Part shown: piece after piece, positions 21,978 through 34,177 of the stretch
Layout: the number at the start of each line of letters is the position of its first letter
Numbering within the stretch: the first letter of the stretch is position 1
Source: Gari tellinella
Lineage: Eukaryota; Mollusca; Bivalvia; Cardiida; Psammobiidae
Length of the DNA: 64,000 nucleotides
Reading direction: 5' to 3'
Assembly: GCA_922989275.2 (NCBI GenBank)
Contig: OV277866.1
Location: forward strand, 72,886,328-72,950,327
Notes under the pieces: generated by a model
The model's input: the letters and a program-made list of their open reading frames with translations, nothing else
Told to the model about the DNA's origin: nothing
Database searches by the model: none
Made by a program: the position numbers and the translations under genes

Positions 21978-22043
21978 CTTTGCTTTCCAAGAAGTCAGAT
22001 CTATTTCACTGTTGAACTCCCTTGCTGAATCTGATTCTCTAGC
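21978..22043 (-). CDS. Exon 11: 22 codons
   Basis: 66 nt, phase 0 to 0; acceptor ttttttcag|GCTAGA, donor GCAAAG|GTAAAG. Reads ARESDSAREFNSEIDLTSWK then AK. Strong pyrimidine tract. Confidence 0.86.
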
Positions 22044-22537
22044 CTGAAAAAACAACAGAAAATTTGTTGAAACATGTTTCATTTCCTAAAACCAAGAACA
22101 ATAATGATTAACACTTTTTGCCATAGCTTGTTTTCAGTGTATAACCTTTCCCCCATAGATGTGCCTTTCAGTGTATTTAATTTATTCCTCCACTGAAGAA
22201 AAAGGTTCAAATGTACATGACTTTTATTTTGTGTATACAGTTTTTAATATGTACTATAAGAAATATTTTCTTTATTCTAGCAGATTGTAGCTTAAAGAAT
22301 TTTAAAAATAAGTTTTATGGTACATATTCATGACTGTATAAACAGTTACTGTATCTATTTTCTTCTGTGGCAGAATAAATTGAATGCGCTAAAAGGTGCT
22401 TCTATAGGGCAAATGGTTTAGGATCATTGTGCACATTTTCAGCCTGCTTTGAGCTACCATCTGCTAGGATATATGACATATTTCTTAAAGGTGCATATTC
22501 ATTTCTATTTTCTACAATGGAGTAATAAAGGTAATGG

Positions 22538-22788
22538 TTAACTCTTTGAACCCTAGTCCCGCATATAGGCGTCCTTTTCAAACAGTGTACAAGTGAATTG
22601 TACACTTGTCCTGTGCAAACAGTGAAGGCCCAGATCAGAGGGCTCCGAAAGGAGCCCTCTGATCAGGGTCTTCACTGTTTGACATAATGCCAAACATTGA
22701 CAAAAACAACCCTTAAAAGTCAGAAATGGACTAGACTAAAATGGAAACTGGAATTGTCCATTTAAAGTTTCAGGGAGGAAAGAGTTAA
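22538..22788. repeat. Family B element, TTAA ends
   Basis: TTAACTCTTTGAACCC to GGGAGGAAAGAGTTAA; beta core about 22614-22683, near-perfect around ctccgaaaggag. Confidence 0.9.
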
Positions 22789-22992
22789 CTCGGATATATC
22801 TGCCACAGTGATTATCTTTGCAAACAGTTTGAATCCAGATGAGACGTCGCGTAACGCGGCGTCTCATCTGGATTCAAACTGTTTGACACCCTGACCTTCT
22901 TTTGAAAAGAAAAACTAGAAAATTGTGATTCTAGAAAATCAGCAGATGACAATTGTTGCAGAGGAAAAAATTACCCAGCATGAGTTAAGAAT
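22785..22992. repeat. Family C element
   Basis: Shares TTAA 22785-22788 with the neighbouring B element. Beta core about 22821-22890 around gacgtcgcgtaacgcggcgtc; right end ACCCAGCATGAGTTAA. Confidence 0.75.
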
Positions 22993-23135
22993 AATATCAT
23001 ATGAGAGTCAAGCATTGACTGGTACATGTGTGACAGTTATCACAAATTCATTTCAAACAATAAATTCAAAATTTTCAGTTATTGAAATCAATGACCAATT
23101 GAAGGGACACTCTGACAGATAAGATCTATAATTAC

Positions 23136-23306
23136 CGAAAGTTGTCTCTCAATATGTGCAATTCTCTCTCGAAGTGTCATACTGCTTGTTGCCATGGAGA
23201 TTGAGGCTGTACCACGCCCACTGTCTGGGACACTCTCTGTCACACTTGGTGCAGATGTACGTGTAACACTAGACATGGCTGGTTGGTTTCTCCTCGGTAC
23301 AATCAC
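23136..23306 (-). CDS. Exon 10: Ser/Thr-rich linker and helix
   Basis: 171 nt, phase 0 to 0; acceptor aaatttgcag|GTGATT, donor CTTTCG|GTAATT. Reads VIVPRRNQPAMSSVTRTSAP then a Ser-rich stretch, ending in a helix MTLRERIAHIERQLS. The GTAATT donor is off-consensus but fits phase; exon 18 uses a similar one. Confidence 0.88.
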
Positions 23307-24223
23307 CTGCAAATTTAAGGTAACAAAGTATTGGTAAAGTCATAGGAAAGAAGCAAAATGATCTTGCACTCACTTCAACTCCTGCTTAAATGTTGCATCC
23401 CAATTATCTATTGGGTGCCATTTGTAAATAACTTTGTAATAATTCACTGCACTAGTAATCCTTCACAAACAGTGTACCTGTGAAGAGTTAATTTGTCCTA
23501 TGCCAACAGAGAAGACCTAGACTATAGGGGTCCTTTAGAAAATCCTAAATAGTCAAAAATGGACTGGACTTAATCAGAATGTTTTCATTAATTTGAAGTT
23601 TCAGGGGTAAAAGAGTTCATCCATTACCCCATAGCCCGTTTCTAGTTTTGATGATACATGTAGGTGACCACTTAAAGCAGGTCGAAAGTGAAGCAGAATG
23701 TGCCTTATGCTACAATCTTCATGGATACAAAAACTATTTTTTATGATGTATTTTCAAGAATCAAACTATTTTCCTAAGTGGAGCAAAAAAATGAATGGGC
23801 TTAAAAATGCATATCTATGGAGTTAAAGGATAAGCAGTTACCAGTCTAATGATAGTTCCATGCTCCTTCACAGAATGGTTGCAAATCACAAGTTTAACTT
23901 AACTTAAAAATAATTTTATGTTAAATAACCCCTAATTCCATTCTGAACATTTAGATCCTCAATCCAAGTTCAATTCTCCAGATACTTAACACATTCACAT
24001 AAAATCCTTTTATCTCCTTGTAAAAAAGGTCTATAATTTTCCACATTTTGTCAAAGTCTCAACACACAAAAGTCTTTGAGGAACACTAATCAATCACAAA
24101 TGACATGAAAATGATCCAAGACATGCTTAGTTAATGAACCCTATTTATGACACAGGCACAGCCAAGTGTAGAATAACTTCCCAACACTAACCCTAAGGGT
24201 ACTAAAACCTCAAACATAAACCA

Positions 24224-24295
24224 TTTGCAAACAGTATAGACCCAGATCAGAGGGCTCCTTAAGGAGCCCTCTGATCTGGATCTACACTGTTTGTA
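24224..24295. repeat. Free-standing beta hairpin
   Basis: AAACAGTATAGACCCAGATC ... around ctccttaaggag, mirrored to GATCTACACTGTTTG. No family B or C ends around it. Confidence 0.75.
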
Positions 24296-24924
24296 ATACT
24301 TTTAAAAAGTATTTGGACTATAAACCCATAAAGAGTCAATGTAAACTGATAACTTATCAGGAAACGGATGAGTGCATTTATAAATTCAGCAATGTAAGGT
24401 TTAACACTGAAAAATAATTATTGTTTCCCCCAGAATGTTGCCCTGCTTAAAATCTGACACAGATATATTAATTTTACTTCCCTAAATTTTATATTTGCTT
24501 AATTACAATCCCAGTGACAAACAGTTTTGATCCAGATCAGGCCTTACACGTTGTGGAGCCTGATCTGGATCAAAACCTTTTGCAAAGATTCTAAAACTTG
24601 TTTCCGTTGTTCAAAGGCTTTATGCATAAATTTTTGACAGTAATTGGTTCTATTAATTTCTTACACCTAATATGTTGACAAGTTTGAACATAAAACTGAT
24701 ACACAATATTAGCTCATTCATCCCCGAAACTTCAAATGGACAGTTCAAAGTTTAATAAGGTATTTTCTATTTTTGATAATTTTAGGTTGAATTTAAAATT
24801 TATTGCAAAATGACAAACAGTGCAGACCCTGATCTGTGTATGTTTGCTTAGGACAAATGTACTCTTCACATCAAGTTCCACATTTTGTACGACAAGTTTA
24901 GGATTCAAACTGTGTTTAAGGGGC

Positions 24925-25176
24925 TTAACCAATTACCCCACAGCATGTTTCTAGTTTTGAAAACAGGTGACCACTTAAAGTAGGTTGAAAGTAAAGCAGA
25001 ATGTGCCTTAAGGCACATTCTGCTTTACTTTCAGCCTACTTTAAGCTACCATCTACTAGATTATAGAAAACATTTTTTAGTGGGCATATTAATGACAGTA
25101 TAAATTGGAACTTTTTTCTTCAGTGGATGAATAAATTAAAGGCATAAAAAGGTGTATTTATGGGGTAATTGGTTAA
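24925..25176. repeat. Family A hairpin element
   Basis: TTAACCAATTACCCCA to TGGGGTAATTGGTTAA, a matched ACCAATTA variant at both ends, which shows that the ends stay complementary. Core about 24976-25044. Confidence 0.9.
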
Positions 25177-25302
25177 CTATCATTTCCTGAACTCAAAGGG
25201 CCATCATTGAATATCAGTTCCTAATCAGGTTTATTGCATTAATTTAGTCATGCATTTAGCAGCCACCATACTTTTAATGTCTACAGACTTCTTCACTGAA
25301 TG

Positions 25303-25443
25303 CACAGGTGCTTGTATTGTATGTTTGTTTCCCCTGTGTATGTAGATCTAGATCGATTTAAAATAAATAAAAACAATTTTTTTTTTTATCGATCTAGATC
25401 TACATACACAGGGGAAACAAACATACACTACAAGCACCTGTGA
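25303..25443. repeat. Long near-perfect hairpin, unrelated to the other families
   Basis: Arms of about 56 bp: cacaggtgcttgta..gtatgtttgtttcccctgtg..gtagatctagatcgat, mirrored on the right, with an AT-rich loop of about 28 bp. The left arm carries about 2 extra bases. Confidence 0.9.
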
Positions 25444-25744
25444 CTGAATGGATGCTCAATATATATTTGACGGTACCAATTGGGGTTTATTAGGTACCCG
25501 TATTACACGTATAACTATGCTCCTTCATTGAAAAACAAGCTGAAAGTTTTCACTACATCTAGACAGGGGACTGCTTAAAGCAGACTCAAAGTAAATCAGA
25601 ATGCTTGTTTAGGATATTTCTGATTTGCTTAAAGCAGCCACCTGCTTGTCTGAAACATGAAACAATTTCCCATTAAAAGCCCCAACGCCTACCCAAGCCC
25701 ACCCCACTGTGGACAATATATTCAGATTTCTAGTAATATCCCAC

Positions 25745-26293
25745 CTCTTTAATCTGGTCTGAGTATTCATCCAGACTCTCCTGGGCGGAGCTTGGTACAT
25801 AGAGAGACTCTCCGAAACTGTCTGTGACCCTCAGATTGCCCACCCCTGGGGGTGCATTCTGAGGCAGTGGTGGGGCATGTACTCCTGTTGAGTTCCTCTG
25901 AACATGAGCGTACTGCTCGGGATAAAGTCGCTGCTGCTGTGTGTGTAATGGGGCACTGTAGCGACCTGAAAACATGTCATTCTGTGAGTTTGCTTGACTT
26001 TCAGTCTCCGACTGAAGCGTCACTCCTAATTCCAACTCTTCTTCTTTATTGTGGGACCTATTTTTATTGGATCCATTGGCTGCGTACATGCTAGTAGCCT
26101 TGCCAATGTTGATCCATTTCTCGCTTCCTCTGCCTGTTGCCTCCATGTGAGATTCTATCTCGCGCCAGTGTCTGTCCTCCTCCTCCCCATCTTTGACCCC
26201 CGGAGCCTCGAGGCTCTGCATGAGGTCCTGTATCATCTGGTCTCGGGACAACATCTGGCCTGAAGGTTGTGACTGGGCCGTGCCAGTCGTAGT
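25745..26293 (-). CDS. Exon 9: polar linker exon
   Basis: 549 nt (183 codons), phase 0 to 0; acceptor tatttccag|ACTACG, donor AAAGAG|GTGGGA (weaker donor). Begins TTTGTAQSQPSGQML, then a probably helical acidic part (MIQDLMQSLEAPGVKDGEEE, with HWREIESHME), then a Gln/Ser/Pro-rich tail ending DEYSDQIKE. Largely disordered; no known domain recognised. Confidence 0.9.
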
Positions 26294-27031
26294 CTGGAAA
26301 TACATAATTGTTACTGTAAATAAATAAGGTCAAGTTTGTTTTAACCCATTACCAAATAAATATGCACATTTACGCATTTAGTTTATAACTTGACTGAAGA
26401 AAAGTAGTTATATATATATGTGCAACATAGAAAATATTTCCTATATCCTAGCAGATGATTGCTTAAAGCAGGCTGAAAGTAAAGCAGAATGTGCCTTAAG
26501 GCGCATTCTGCATTATACTTTCAACCTGCTTTAAGAGGTCACATGTCTTCAAAACAAGAAACAAGCTATGAGGTAATGTGTTTTAAGCAGTGACTTAATA
26601 GCATGATGATCGCTACAGACAGTTGAATGTTTAATGTATGATTAAAGTAATTCAGGATGCTCATATTCTTTCATTATTATCAATATATACATAAGTATAC
26701 ATGTACTGCATATTCTATGCAATAAAGATTTTTGGGGTTTGATTGATAATCATTATCAGTCAAATTCCATGTCAAGCTCTCTTCTACACTCAATGTATAC
26801 CCCGCCCCAGGACTCCACATAAGGGGAGTATTTCAAAAAAACTAAAAAATTTATTTATGCATTAAATCCTATAGTGTCACTACGCATTAGAATCGTCTCT
26901 TTGAGACAATTCTAATGAGTAGCAACACCTTAGGATTTGATGTTGACAGAGAGAAAATATTGGATTTGTCGAGTTTACTCCCTTTTATCTGGAGCTCTGC
27001 CGTCCTCTCCCAGGCTCCGCCCACTTCTCAC
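26294..27031 (-). other. Intron 8
   Basis: Family A 26341-26585 (core about 26460-26536) and family D about 26810-26996. 26590-26805 is AT-rich and unrecognised. Confidence 0.75.
26810..26996. repeat. Family D MITE
   Basis: Ends gactccacataaggggagta / ctcccttttatctggagc; core around TTAGAATCGTCTCTTTGAGA. It ends 36 bp from exon 8. Confidence 0.75.
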
Positions 27032-27157
27032 CTTTGCCATCTTCTCCTGTACTATCTCCTGGGTGGGGCTGACTCCTCCCACTTCTCCAGGCAGATTGTT
27101 CGCCAGGTCAAGGATAATATCCTTCCCGGACGGAGAGAGGCGACTACTTGTTGCTGT
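27032..27157 (-). CDS. Exon 8: helical segment
   Basis: 126 nt, phase 0 to 0; acceptor gtctgaccag|ACAGCA, donor GCAAAG|GTGAGA. Reads TATSSRLSPSGKDIILDLAN then NLPGEVGGVSPTQEIVQEKM, ending AK. It is not a coiled coil and has higher GC than its surroundings. A family D element lies 3' of it (about 26810-26996). Confidence 0.88.
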
Positions 27158-27680
27158 CTGGTCAGACGGCAACATCAAAACTGAAAGTATTCAATACACA
27201 ACAAATGAAATAAGAGTTGTTGAAAAACAACAAAAATTAACATTTGGAAACATTTTTTAAATATTTTGAAAATTATTAGTAGCCGGTAAATATTGTTTAT
27301 AGCTTTTGCAAACAATCTTGATCAAGATCAGGTCCACAAAATTTAATGTGGTCTCTGATATGAATCAAAACCATTTGTCATTTAGATCTAATTTCTGCAT
27401 TGAAGCTGACTACTTACATAGACGTAAAATAGTGTTGATTAATAGACCAATTTACCCTAATATTACATTCAACCTGAAGATTCAAGCAAAAACAGTTTTG
27501 TGCAAAACAGCTAATTAAATTTCAACCCCTACTGACTTAAAGCAGTGTGTACTTTTCTTGGTTTGATTCTCTGTCCCTCAGGTAGAGTAGCTCATCAATT
27601 ATTCAGCCACTCAATCAATAAATCTGAGTTAATCACAGGTATGCACCTGTAGTACACCAAAACTCTACTGCTGGTAGCTT

Positions 27681-27928
27681 AACCCATTACCCCATAAATA
27701 TGCCTTTTTACACCTTTTATTTATTCATCCACTGTAGAAAATAGTTCCAATTTATACTCTCATTAATATGCCCTCTAAGAAATGTTTTCTATATTCTAGT
27801 AGATGGTAGCTTAAAGCAGGCTGAAAGTAAAGCAGAATGCTCATTAAGGCACATTTTGCTTTACTTTTAGCCTGCTTTAACTGGTCATCTGTTTTCAAAA
27901 CTAGAAACAGGTTAATGGGTAATGGGTC
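27681..27928. repeat. Family A hairpin element
   Basis: TTAACCCATTACCCCATA to GGGTAATGGGTCAA; core about 27811-27880, one arm mismatched near its centre. Confidence 0.8.
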
Positions 27929-28728
27929 AAAGCAAGAAGAAACTTAATCAGATAGCTCCTGTATGTTTTTTTTGCTTTTCTTCCATCTTGATTTAATCTG
28001 CCAATCTGTTTCAACTATCCAGTCACAATCAATGCCCTCAAATGAAGATTATCTGATTGGTTTTAAATACAGGTGGCAGCTTAAAGCAAGATGAAAGTTA
28101 AACAGACAGGTCCTAAATGAGCTTTCTGCTTAACTTTCATCTTGCTTTTAGCAGCCACTTGCTTTAACCTTTTACTTTATAGGTACGCATTCATACGCAT
28201 TTAATTTATTCCTGCACAAAAGAAAATAGTTCCACTCAATACAGTCATGAAAATGTAGCATAAGAATTTGTTTTCTGTATTCTTAAAGCAGGTAGGCTTA
28301 AAGTAAAGCAGAATACACCTTAAGGCACATTCTGCTTTACTTTCACCTGCTTTAACCTATATTCAAAGCTAGAAAAGGGTTTTATACAAAACTACTACTT
28401 GTATGAATGCTATATCAGTTTGATATAGATGGTTTGCCTTTATGGCTGTGGTTAACCCAGAAGTACAACATATATATATTTAATCAAACATATCAGTTTT
28501 AAAAAGGTGATGTTGACTGATGGCTATAAAGGCAAGTATTAATCCTTTCAACAGTAACACCTATCAACTTTTTTTTGTTGTTGAAAATATCGCTTGCTGA
28601 AATTCTGAAATTGACTTGTTCTTTGTTGTTGTTTTTTTACAGAAAACAGTTTGAGAATCCTGATCAGGCCTCACAGTTTGTTGTGCCTATTCTGGATTCA
28701 AACTGTTTGCAAAGGTTTCAGCATTGAA

Positions 28729-28976
28729 ACCCTTTCCCCCATAGAAGCGACATTTAGCGTATTTAATTTATTCCTCCGCTGATGAAAGTAGTTCCAGTTT
28801 ATACCCTCATGAACAATAACCATTACCAATATTTTATATAGCTTAGCAGATTATATCTTAAAGCAGGCTGAAAGTAAAGCAGAATGTGCCTTAGGGCACA
28901 TTCTGCTTTACTTTCAACCTGCTTTAAGTGGTCACCTGTCTTCAAAACTAGAAACAGGCTATGAGGCAAAGGGTTA
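28729..28976. repeat. Family A hairpin element
   Basis: AACCCTTTCCCCCATA to TATGAGGCAAAGGGTTAA; core about 28858-28929. Confidence 0.82.
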
Positions 28977-29209
28977 AAGGTCTGATGATATCACCATTTC
29001 GCTGTCAATATTGATGAATGGCTGAAGCAGGTTAGGTGTTTTAGTACAGCATCAATTAATTAACATTCTTCAAAAATGAATCTCCATAAAAAACGGTTTC
29101 TGACAAGAGAGTTATGAGTGCATTGAATTGCTCACCTGAGTAATTTAGACATTATGCTTTACAATGTTAAAACCTCTGACAGTCAAACCTTCCAGATTGG
29201 ACAATGTTA

Positions 29210-29685
29210 CCCAATAGCCTCACTGCCCTGATTCTAGTTATAAAGACAGGTGACCACTTAAAGCAGGTTGAAAGTAAAGAAGAATGCCCCTTTACTCTTT
29301 CCTAACTGAAACTTTAAATGGACAATGCCAGTTTCCATTTTAGTCTAGTCCATTTCTGACTTTTAAGGGTTGTTTTGTCAATGTTTGGCATTTTGACAAA
29401 CAGTGAAGACCCTGATCAGAGGGCTCCTTTCGGAGCCCTCTGATCAGGGTCTTCACTGTTTGCATAGGACAAGTGTACTACTCACATGTACACAGTTTGA
29501 AAAGGACGCCTATAGGAAGGACTAGGGTTCAAAGGGTTAAGGCACATTCTGCTTTACTTTCAGCCTGCTTTAAGTTATCATCTGCCTGGATATAGGAAAT
29601 ATTTCTTTTAGTGCATATTCATGACTATCAATTGGAACTTTTTCTTCAGATGATGAATAAATATTTATTGGGGTAATGGATTAAA
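29210..29685. mobile_element. Family A element with family B inserted at the hairpin centre
   Basis: The alpha core's left arm ends gaatgcccc at 29290; the right arm resumes ggcacattctgc at 29541. Between them is a complete family B (29291-29540, beta core about 29397-29463) bounded by TTTA and TTAA. In intact alpha cores this point reads TTAA, so B used the TTAA at the hairpin tip. Confidence 0.85.
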
Positions 29686-30319
29686 GAAAGTGATATTAGC
29701 AACAATTCAAAAGAAAGATGAATTTGCTAACCCTGGATATTCAAATGGTCTTGTTCATTCTCAGATAAATAACTAGTTTAGATTTACAATGGAGGCATGT
29801 GTCCCAAAGGTATTACAATAAATTCCAAACAGTGCAGCCCCTGATATTTGAGGGTTCCTCTGATCTGGGTCTATACTATTTGCCAAGGACAGATATTGAT
29901 TTCCAGCACTATAAGACAAGCAGCAGCTTAATGCAAGAAATACATTTTTACAACTACTTTGTTAACCTTTTATTTGCCAAATTGTCATCCAAATGTTTTT
30001 TTTATATATTTCAAAATTAATGTTGGTATTTTGACTGTAAGAAACAGTAATACAATTTAGATGCTTGTCAGACACCACATTACTTTTACTTTTCAGGTTG
30101 CTTTCAATAATCCGTCTTCCACATTAACAGGTTTTGAGAAGGAAAAAGGTTAAAGTTTTACTCTTACTATGCTTAGTGGCGGAACCTTAATTATAAACCT
30201 TAGCAAACAGAAATGATCCTCACACGAAACTGCCACTAACATAGCGTCTCATCAGGATCCATTTTAATCTGCTTAAAACTCTGACCCTCTTTTGAAAGAA
30301 ATTTAGAAATTCTATTTTA

Positions 30320-32640
30320 TGCCTAGGTCACACATTCACGGATGAGCCTCCCGGACGGCTACGGATTCAATCCGGCAGCATCCGTAATGATCCGTAAAAG
30401 CTCGTACAGGCCCGTGCCTGAACCTTGATCATCCGTAGGTGTGGTTCCACACCGTACTGGTTTTTTGAACATGTTCAAAAAACCAGTACGGATAAAACTC
30501 CGTACTGGTCCGTGTTAAACCGTATCAAACCCGTATAAATCCGTACCAAAACGTAGCTAAACCGTTCTAACCCGTACTGGTACGTAGACACCTGGCAGAG
30601 CGTCACAGTACGGATTGGTACGGACCAGTACGGGTTCAGTACGGCTTTCTACGGCTGTGTACGGGGATACTAAGTACACGAAAACGGACTAATACGGTTC
30701 AAACAGGACGTCTACGGTCCGATACGTTTCAACACGGAACGTGCCGGATTAATACGTCTTGCTACGGACTGACACGGTCACTTAAGTTCTAGATCGGAGT
30801 AGTACGGTTCAGTACGGGTTTTATTTTAATTTCAGGCGGATAATTAAATTGAAAACACATCTAAATATACTTGTGTGAAAGAACATTTCCATTTTCTCAG
30901 TGTTTATGGTCTTGTTTAATAACTTCTTTGATTGTGGACGCAATAATGAGCGATAGAAGTTTGGTGGCAATTAGCAGAGGTGCTCTAAAAATATTTATTT
31001 CGTGTTAGAACTAAATAGAGGCAAGAGAGGAGATGGTGGATGAGAGTCTAGTTTCAGAGAAGACAGCTTCGTGGCCAATATGATACATTAATGAATGAAA
31101 TAAGGTTAGAAACCCAAGAGGCATTCAGAAACTTTGTAAGTGTAGATGCACAGTTGTTCGCGGAGCTTCTTGAAAGACTTCGCCCGAGGATAGCAAAGGA
31201 ATACCCTTGTTATAGAAAAGCCGTCAGCCCTAGGATAATACTTGCAATAACTTGAGGCACCTTGCAAAAGGGGACAGTTACAGGTCACTGATGTATGGAT
31301 TTCGGGTAGCACACTACACCATAAGAGCCACAATGAAAGAAGTATGCAAGGCTTGTATCGAGGAATACATGGGAGAGGTTGTAACCACTCTTTCCACTCC
31401 TGAAAATGGCTGGAAGAGGCACGCCAGTTCTAGGAAAGATGGAACTTCCCACATGTTCTAGGTGCACTAGATAGAAAACAAGTGGACATCAAACAGTCGA
31501 AGGGTGGTGGATCGCTGTACTTTAACTATAAAGGTTAAAAAAATTCAATAGTTCTGATTGCACTTGTGGACGCTGACCATAAATTCCTCTTGGTAAATGT
31601 GGGTGTAGAAAGCAGGCGTTCGGATGCACGGAGTTAATCGACGTCTCACTTGGATCAAAATTGTCGGCAAAGGTTTTTTTAAGAAATCGCTCATAAATCG
31701 GGGACCACAATGGAAATAAGAGGAAAATATTCAAAATACCTTTCTATCCTTGATTTTGGTGCCAGTGAGTTCGATCCCCCGCCGGACCAGCGGTCTGACT
31801 AGGGGATTTTTTGTAAATCACCGATGATGTACAGGAATGTTTTAAAGCAAGACATGTACCGCAAATTGCTCCTCTCCACCCAGGGGTTAAAATGGGTACC
31901 TGTGAAGGGTCTGAGTCGGTACTGCGGCTGCATTTGTCTGCGCCATATGTTAGCAGTGCTCAATATTGTAGGCAAGATGGCTCAATGATCAGGGGAGTAA
32001 ATGTACAGTCGGATGAGCGGTCATTCGGACTGAAAGTAGACTTTTACTTGGTATATTATATATTTTTTACGACAACAAAATTGTGTTCATTAAAATGGTA
32101 AGGTATCTAAAACAGTTGCGTGCTTAAAGAAAATTGAAAGTACAACAGAAAACCCGCGCAAAGGCTTTCTAATCTACTTTCACCTTGCTTTGAGCTGTCA
32201 ACCGTCTTTTTACAGTCAGCAAGCCTTCTTTTCAGTGGTCGTGTCTGTGTAAAATGAACTTCCGCCAAACAATAATAAAAATAAGTGTTTGTGTAGTTCT
32301 CTGTGTGTGTACATCCGTATGTACCCGTAAATCTCCGCCGCAAACTGTAGTAGCCCGTACGAAATCGTATTTCACCGTAGCAAACCGTATTACTCCGTGT
32401 CTATCGAGTATGGTGCTACGTATTATTCCGTGAAAATCCGTTAAAGTCCGTGAGAAACCGTACCAATCCGTTCTGTTCCCCGACAATTAAAAGCTAATCC
32501 GCGATACTCCCCGTAACTAAACCGTAGCAACCCTTTCTGGCCCGTTCTCATACCGTAGAAACTCACGGATCTATCACAGTCCGTAGCATTTTCGTCCGTA
32601 CCCATCCTTCACTATCATCCGTGAATGTGTGACCCAGGCA
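30320..32640. mobile_element. PIF/Harbinger element, decayed
   Basis: Terminal inverted repeats TGCCTRGGTCACACATTC.. (about 25 bp) with TTA duplicated outside both ends (30317-30319, 32641-32643), the PIF/Harbinger signature. A broken transposase lies inside (31088-31530). Subterminal regions hold arrays of CCGTA motifs spaced about 10-11 bp (about 30360-30800 and 32310-32630). A family E-like remnant (about 32110-32240) and a tRNA-like fragment (near 31765) are nested inside. It interrupts a decayed family C element. Confidence 0.88.
31088..31530 (+). pseudogene. PIF/Harbinger (HARBI1-like) transposase remnant
   Basis: One frame reads NEIRLETQEAFRNFVSVDAQ and on to RIAKEYPCYRKAVS, ending at TGA (31252 region). 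A shifted frame resumes LRHLAKGDSYRSLMYGFRVA to MKEVCKACIEEYMGEV, then stops. LRxLAxGDSYRSLMYGFRVA is characteristic of Harbinger transposases. Further traces of the catalytic region follow (LVDADHKF-like near 31563). At least one frameshift and several stops make it inactive. Confidence 0.85.
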
Positions 32641-34177
32641 TTAGAAATAGAATCCTTGAAAAAGACCCGATGGGGGATCGAAATGTCGAAATAATAAAAT
32701 ATCGGAAATACCATATTGCCTTGGTCGTGTGTGTCTACTGCCTTTCCTTTTCTACACATATTTTAGAAATAGTTGCAGATGGCATTTTTAAAAGACGAAA
32801 AAATTACCCAACATGCAAAGAGGTAAAAAAAATGTTAAGACTTCTCTGAAATGTAATAAACATTTGGCACCTACCATTTTGCCCCTTTATAACCCACTGC
32901 CCCATATCTTGGTTCTTCAGGATCTGCCAACAAGAACAAAGTTACATAGTATTAGATACTGAAAATATATCACTTACAGACCATAGAAGTGCAGTGTTGT
33001 GGCTGAGCATGGGAACCAGTCGAATCCATATCACTATAGACTTTCCTTGTAGGACATGGGGATCCAGACGTTAAATGCTCAAAATCACTACTGCCCTATA
33101 CACATACCTGAACCATCCACAGACTCATCACTGACTTACATACTTTTTTTTTTTGATATACAGAAAAACCTATGTACAGTGACTATTCAACGAGTAAACA
33201 TGGTAATCTCAAATGACAGAATTTTGTACAATGCTTATGTAGGAAATATAAAATGCAGAAAAACTCTTGTAGGAGCTTTCTGCATTAAATTTTTCCTGTC
33301 TTAAGCGGATTCCTTTACATGAGACTGTAACTCCTTGTTAATATGCATGCTCATTTCAGACAGGGGCAAATGTACATAATTATATAACACTATCAATCTT
33401 GTCAATATCCTCTACATGTGTATTTATCACCTGAATGGTGTCTAGTTGTAAAACCTTATTTTCAAAGATGCTTATTTTTCAAATGGACTCATCCATTTTC
33501 GAAAATGTCCACCTTACAATGACTTTGAGGGGACCACTCTGATATTGGTCTACAGTTTAGCAAAGGATGCATGCACGCAATCACCACACTGTTAACGCTA
33601 ACATATATTAATTTTTAAGCCTTTCCTCCACAGAAGCGCCTTTTAGCACATTAAATTTATTCCTCCACTGAAAAAAACTAGTTCCAATTTATGCAGTCAT
33701 GAACATTTACCATGCAAAATAATTTCTATATTCTAGCAGATGATAGCTAAAAGCAGGCTGAAAGAAATTTGTTTTAATTTATACATTCATAAGTATGTAC
33801 AATCAGAAATATTTTCTACATTCTAAAAGATTTTGGTTTAAAGCGGGCTGAAAGTAAAGTAGAATGTGCCTTAAGGCACATTCTGCTTGACTTTCAACCT
33901 GCTTTAAGTAGTAATCTATCCTCAAAATTAGAAATAGGCTGTGGAGTAAAGTAAACAGTAAAGTAAATTAACAGTTTGGCTCCAGATGAAATGCCCAATA
34001 ATCAAGAGTATCATCTGGATCCAAACCTTTTGACATTTTGACCCTATTTTGAAAATATTTTTTGGAAAATTCTTATCTGAGAACAGTAGCTGATGACAGT
34101 TGTTGCAGACAGCAATATTATTTAGAATTCAAAGTTCCATAGTAAAACCTATTACAGACTATGTAGCATGAGAAGCG

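Larger units (their letters stand above)
22044..23135 (-). other. Intron 10
   Basis: Holds a decayed family A pair (about 22137-22535, cores mostly lost), an intact family B (22538-22788) and a family C remainder (about 22785-22992). Confidence 0.7.
23307..25744 (-). other. Intron 9
   Basis: Holds decayed family B (about 23460-23618) and A (about 23616-23834) copies, unrecognised 23835-24220, beta hairpins (about 24224-24295 and 24516-24590), a family B remnant (about 24708-24915), family A 24925-25176, a perfect long hairpin (25303-25443) and an alpha remnant (about 25568-25640). Confidence 0.7.

Noticed and set aside
20735..22605. ORFs with IRGLLSEPSDLGLHCLHR-like peptides
   Set aside because: Readings of the family B beta core, not genes.
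26915..27260. Overlapping plus-strand ORFs opposite exon 8
   Set aside because: Shadow frames of exon 8 and the neighbouring family D element.
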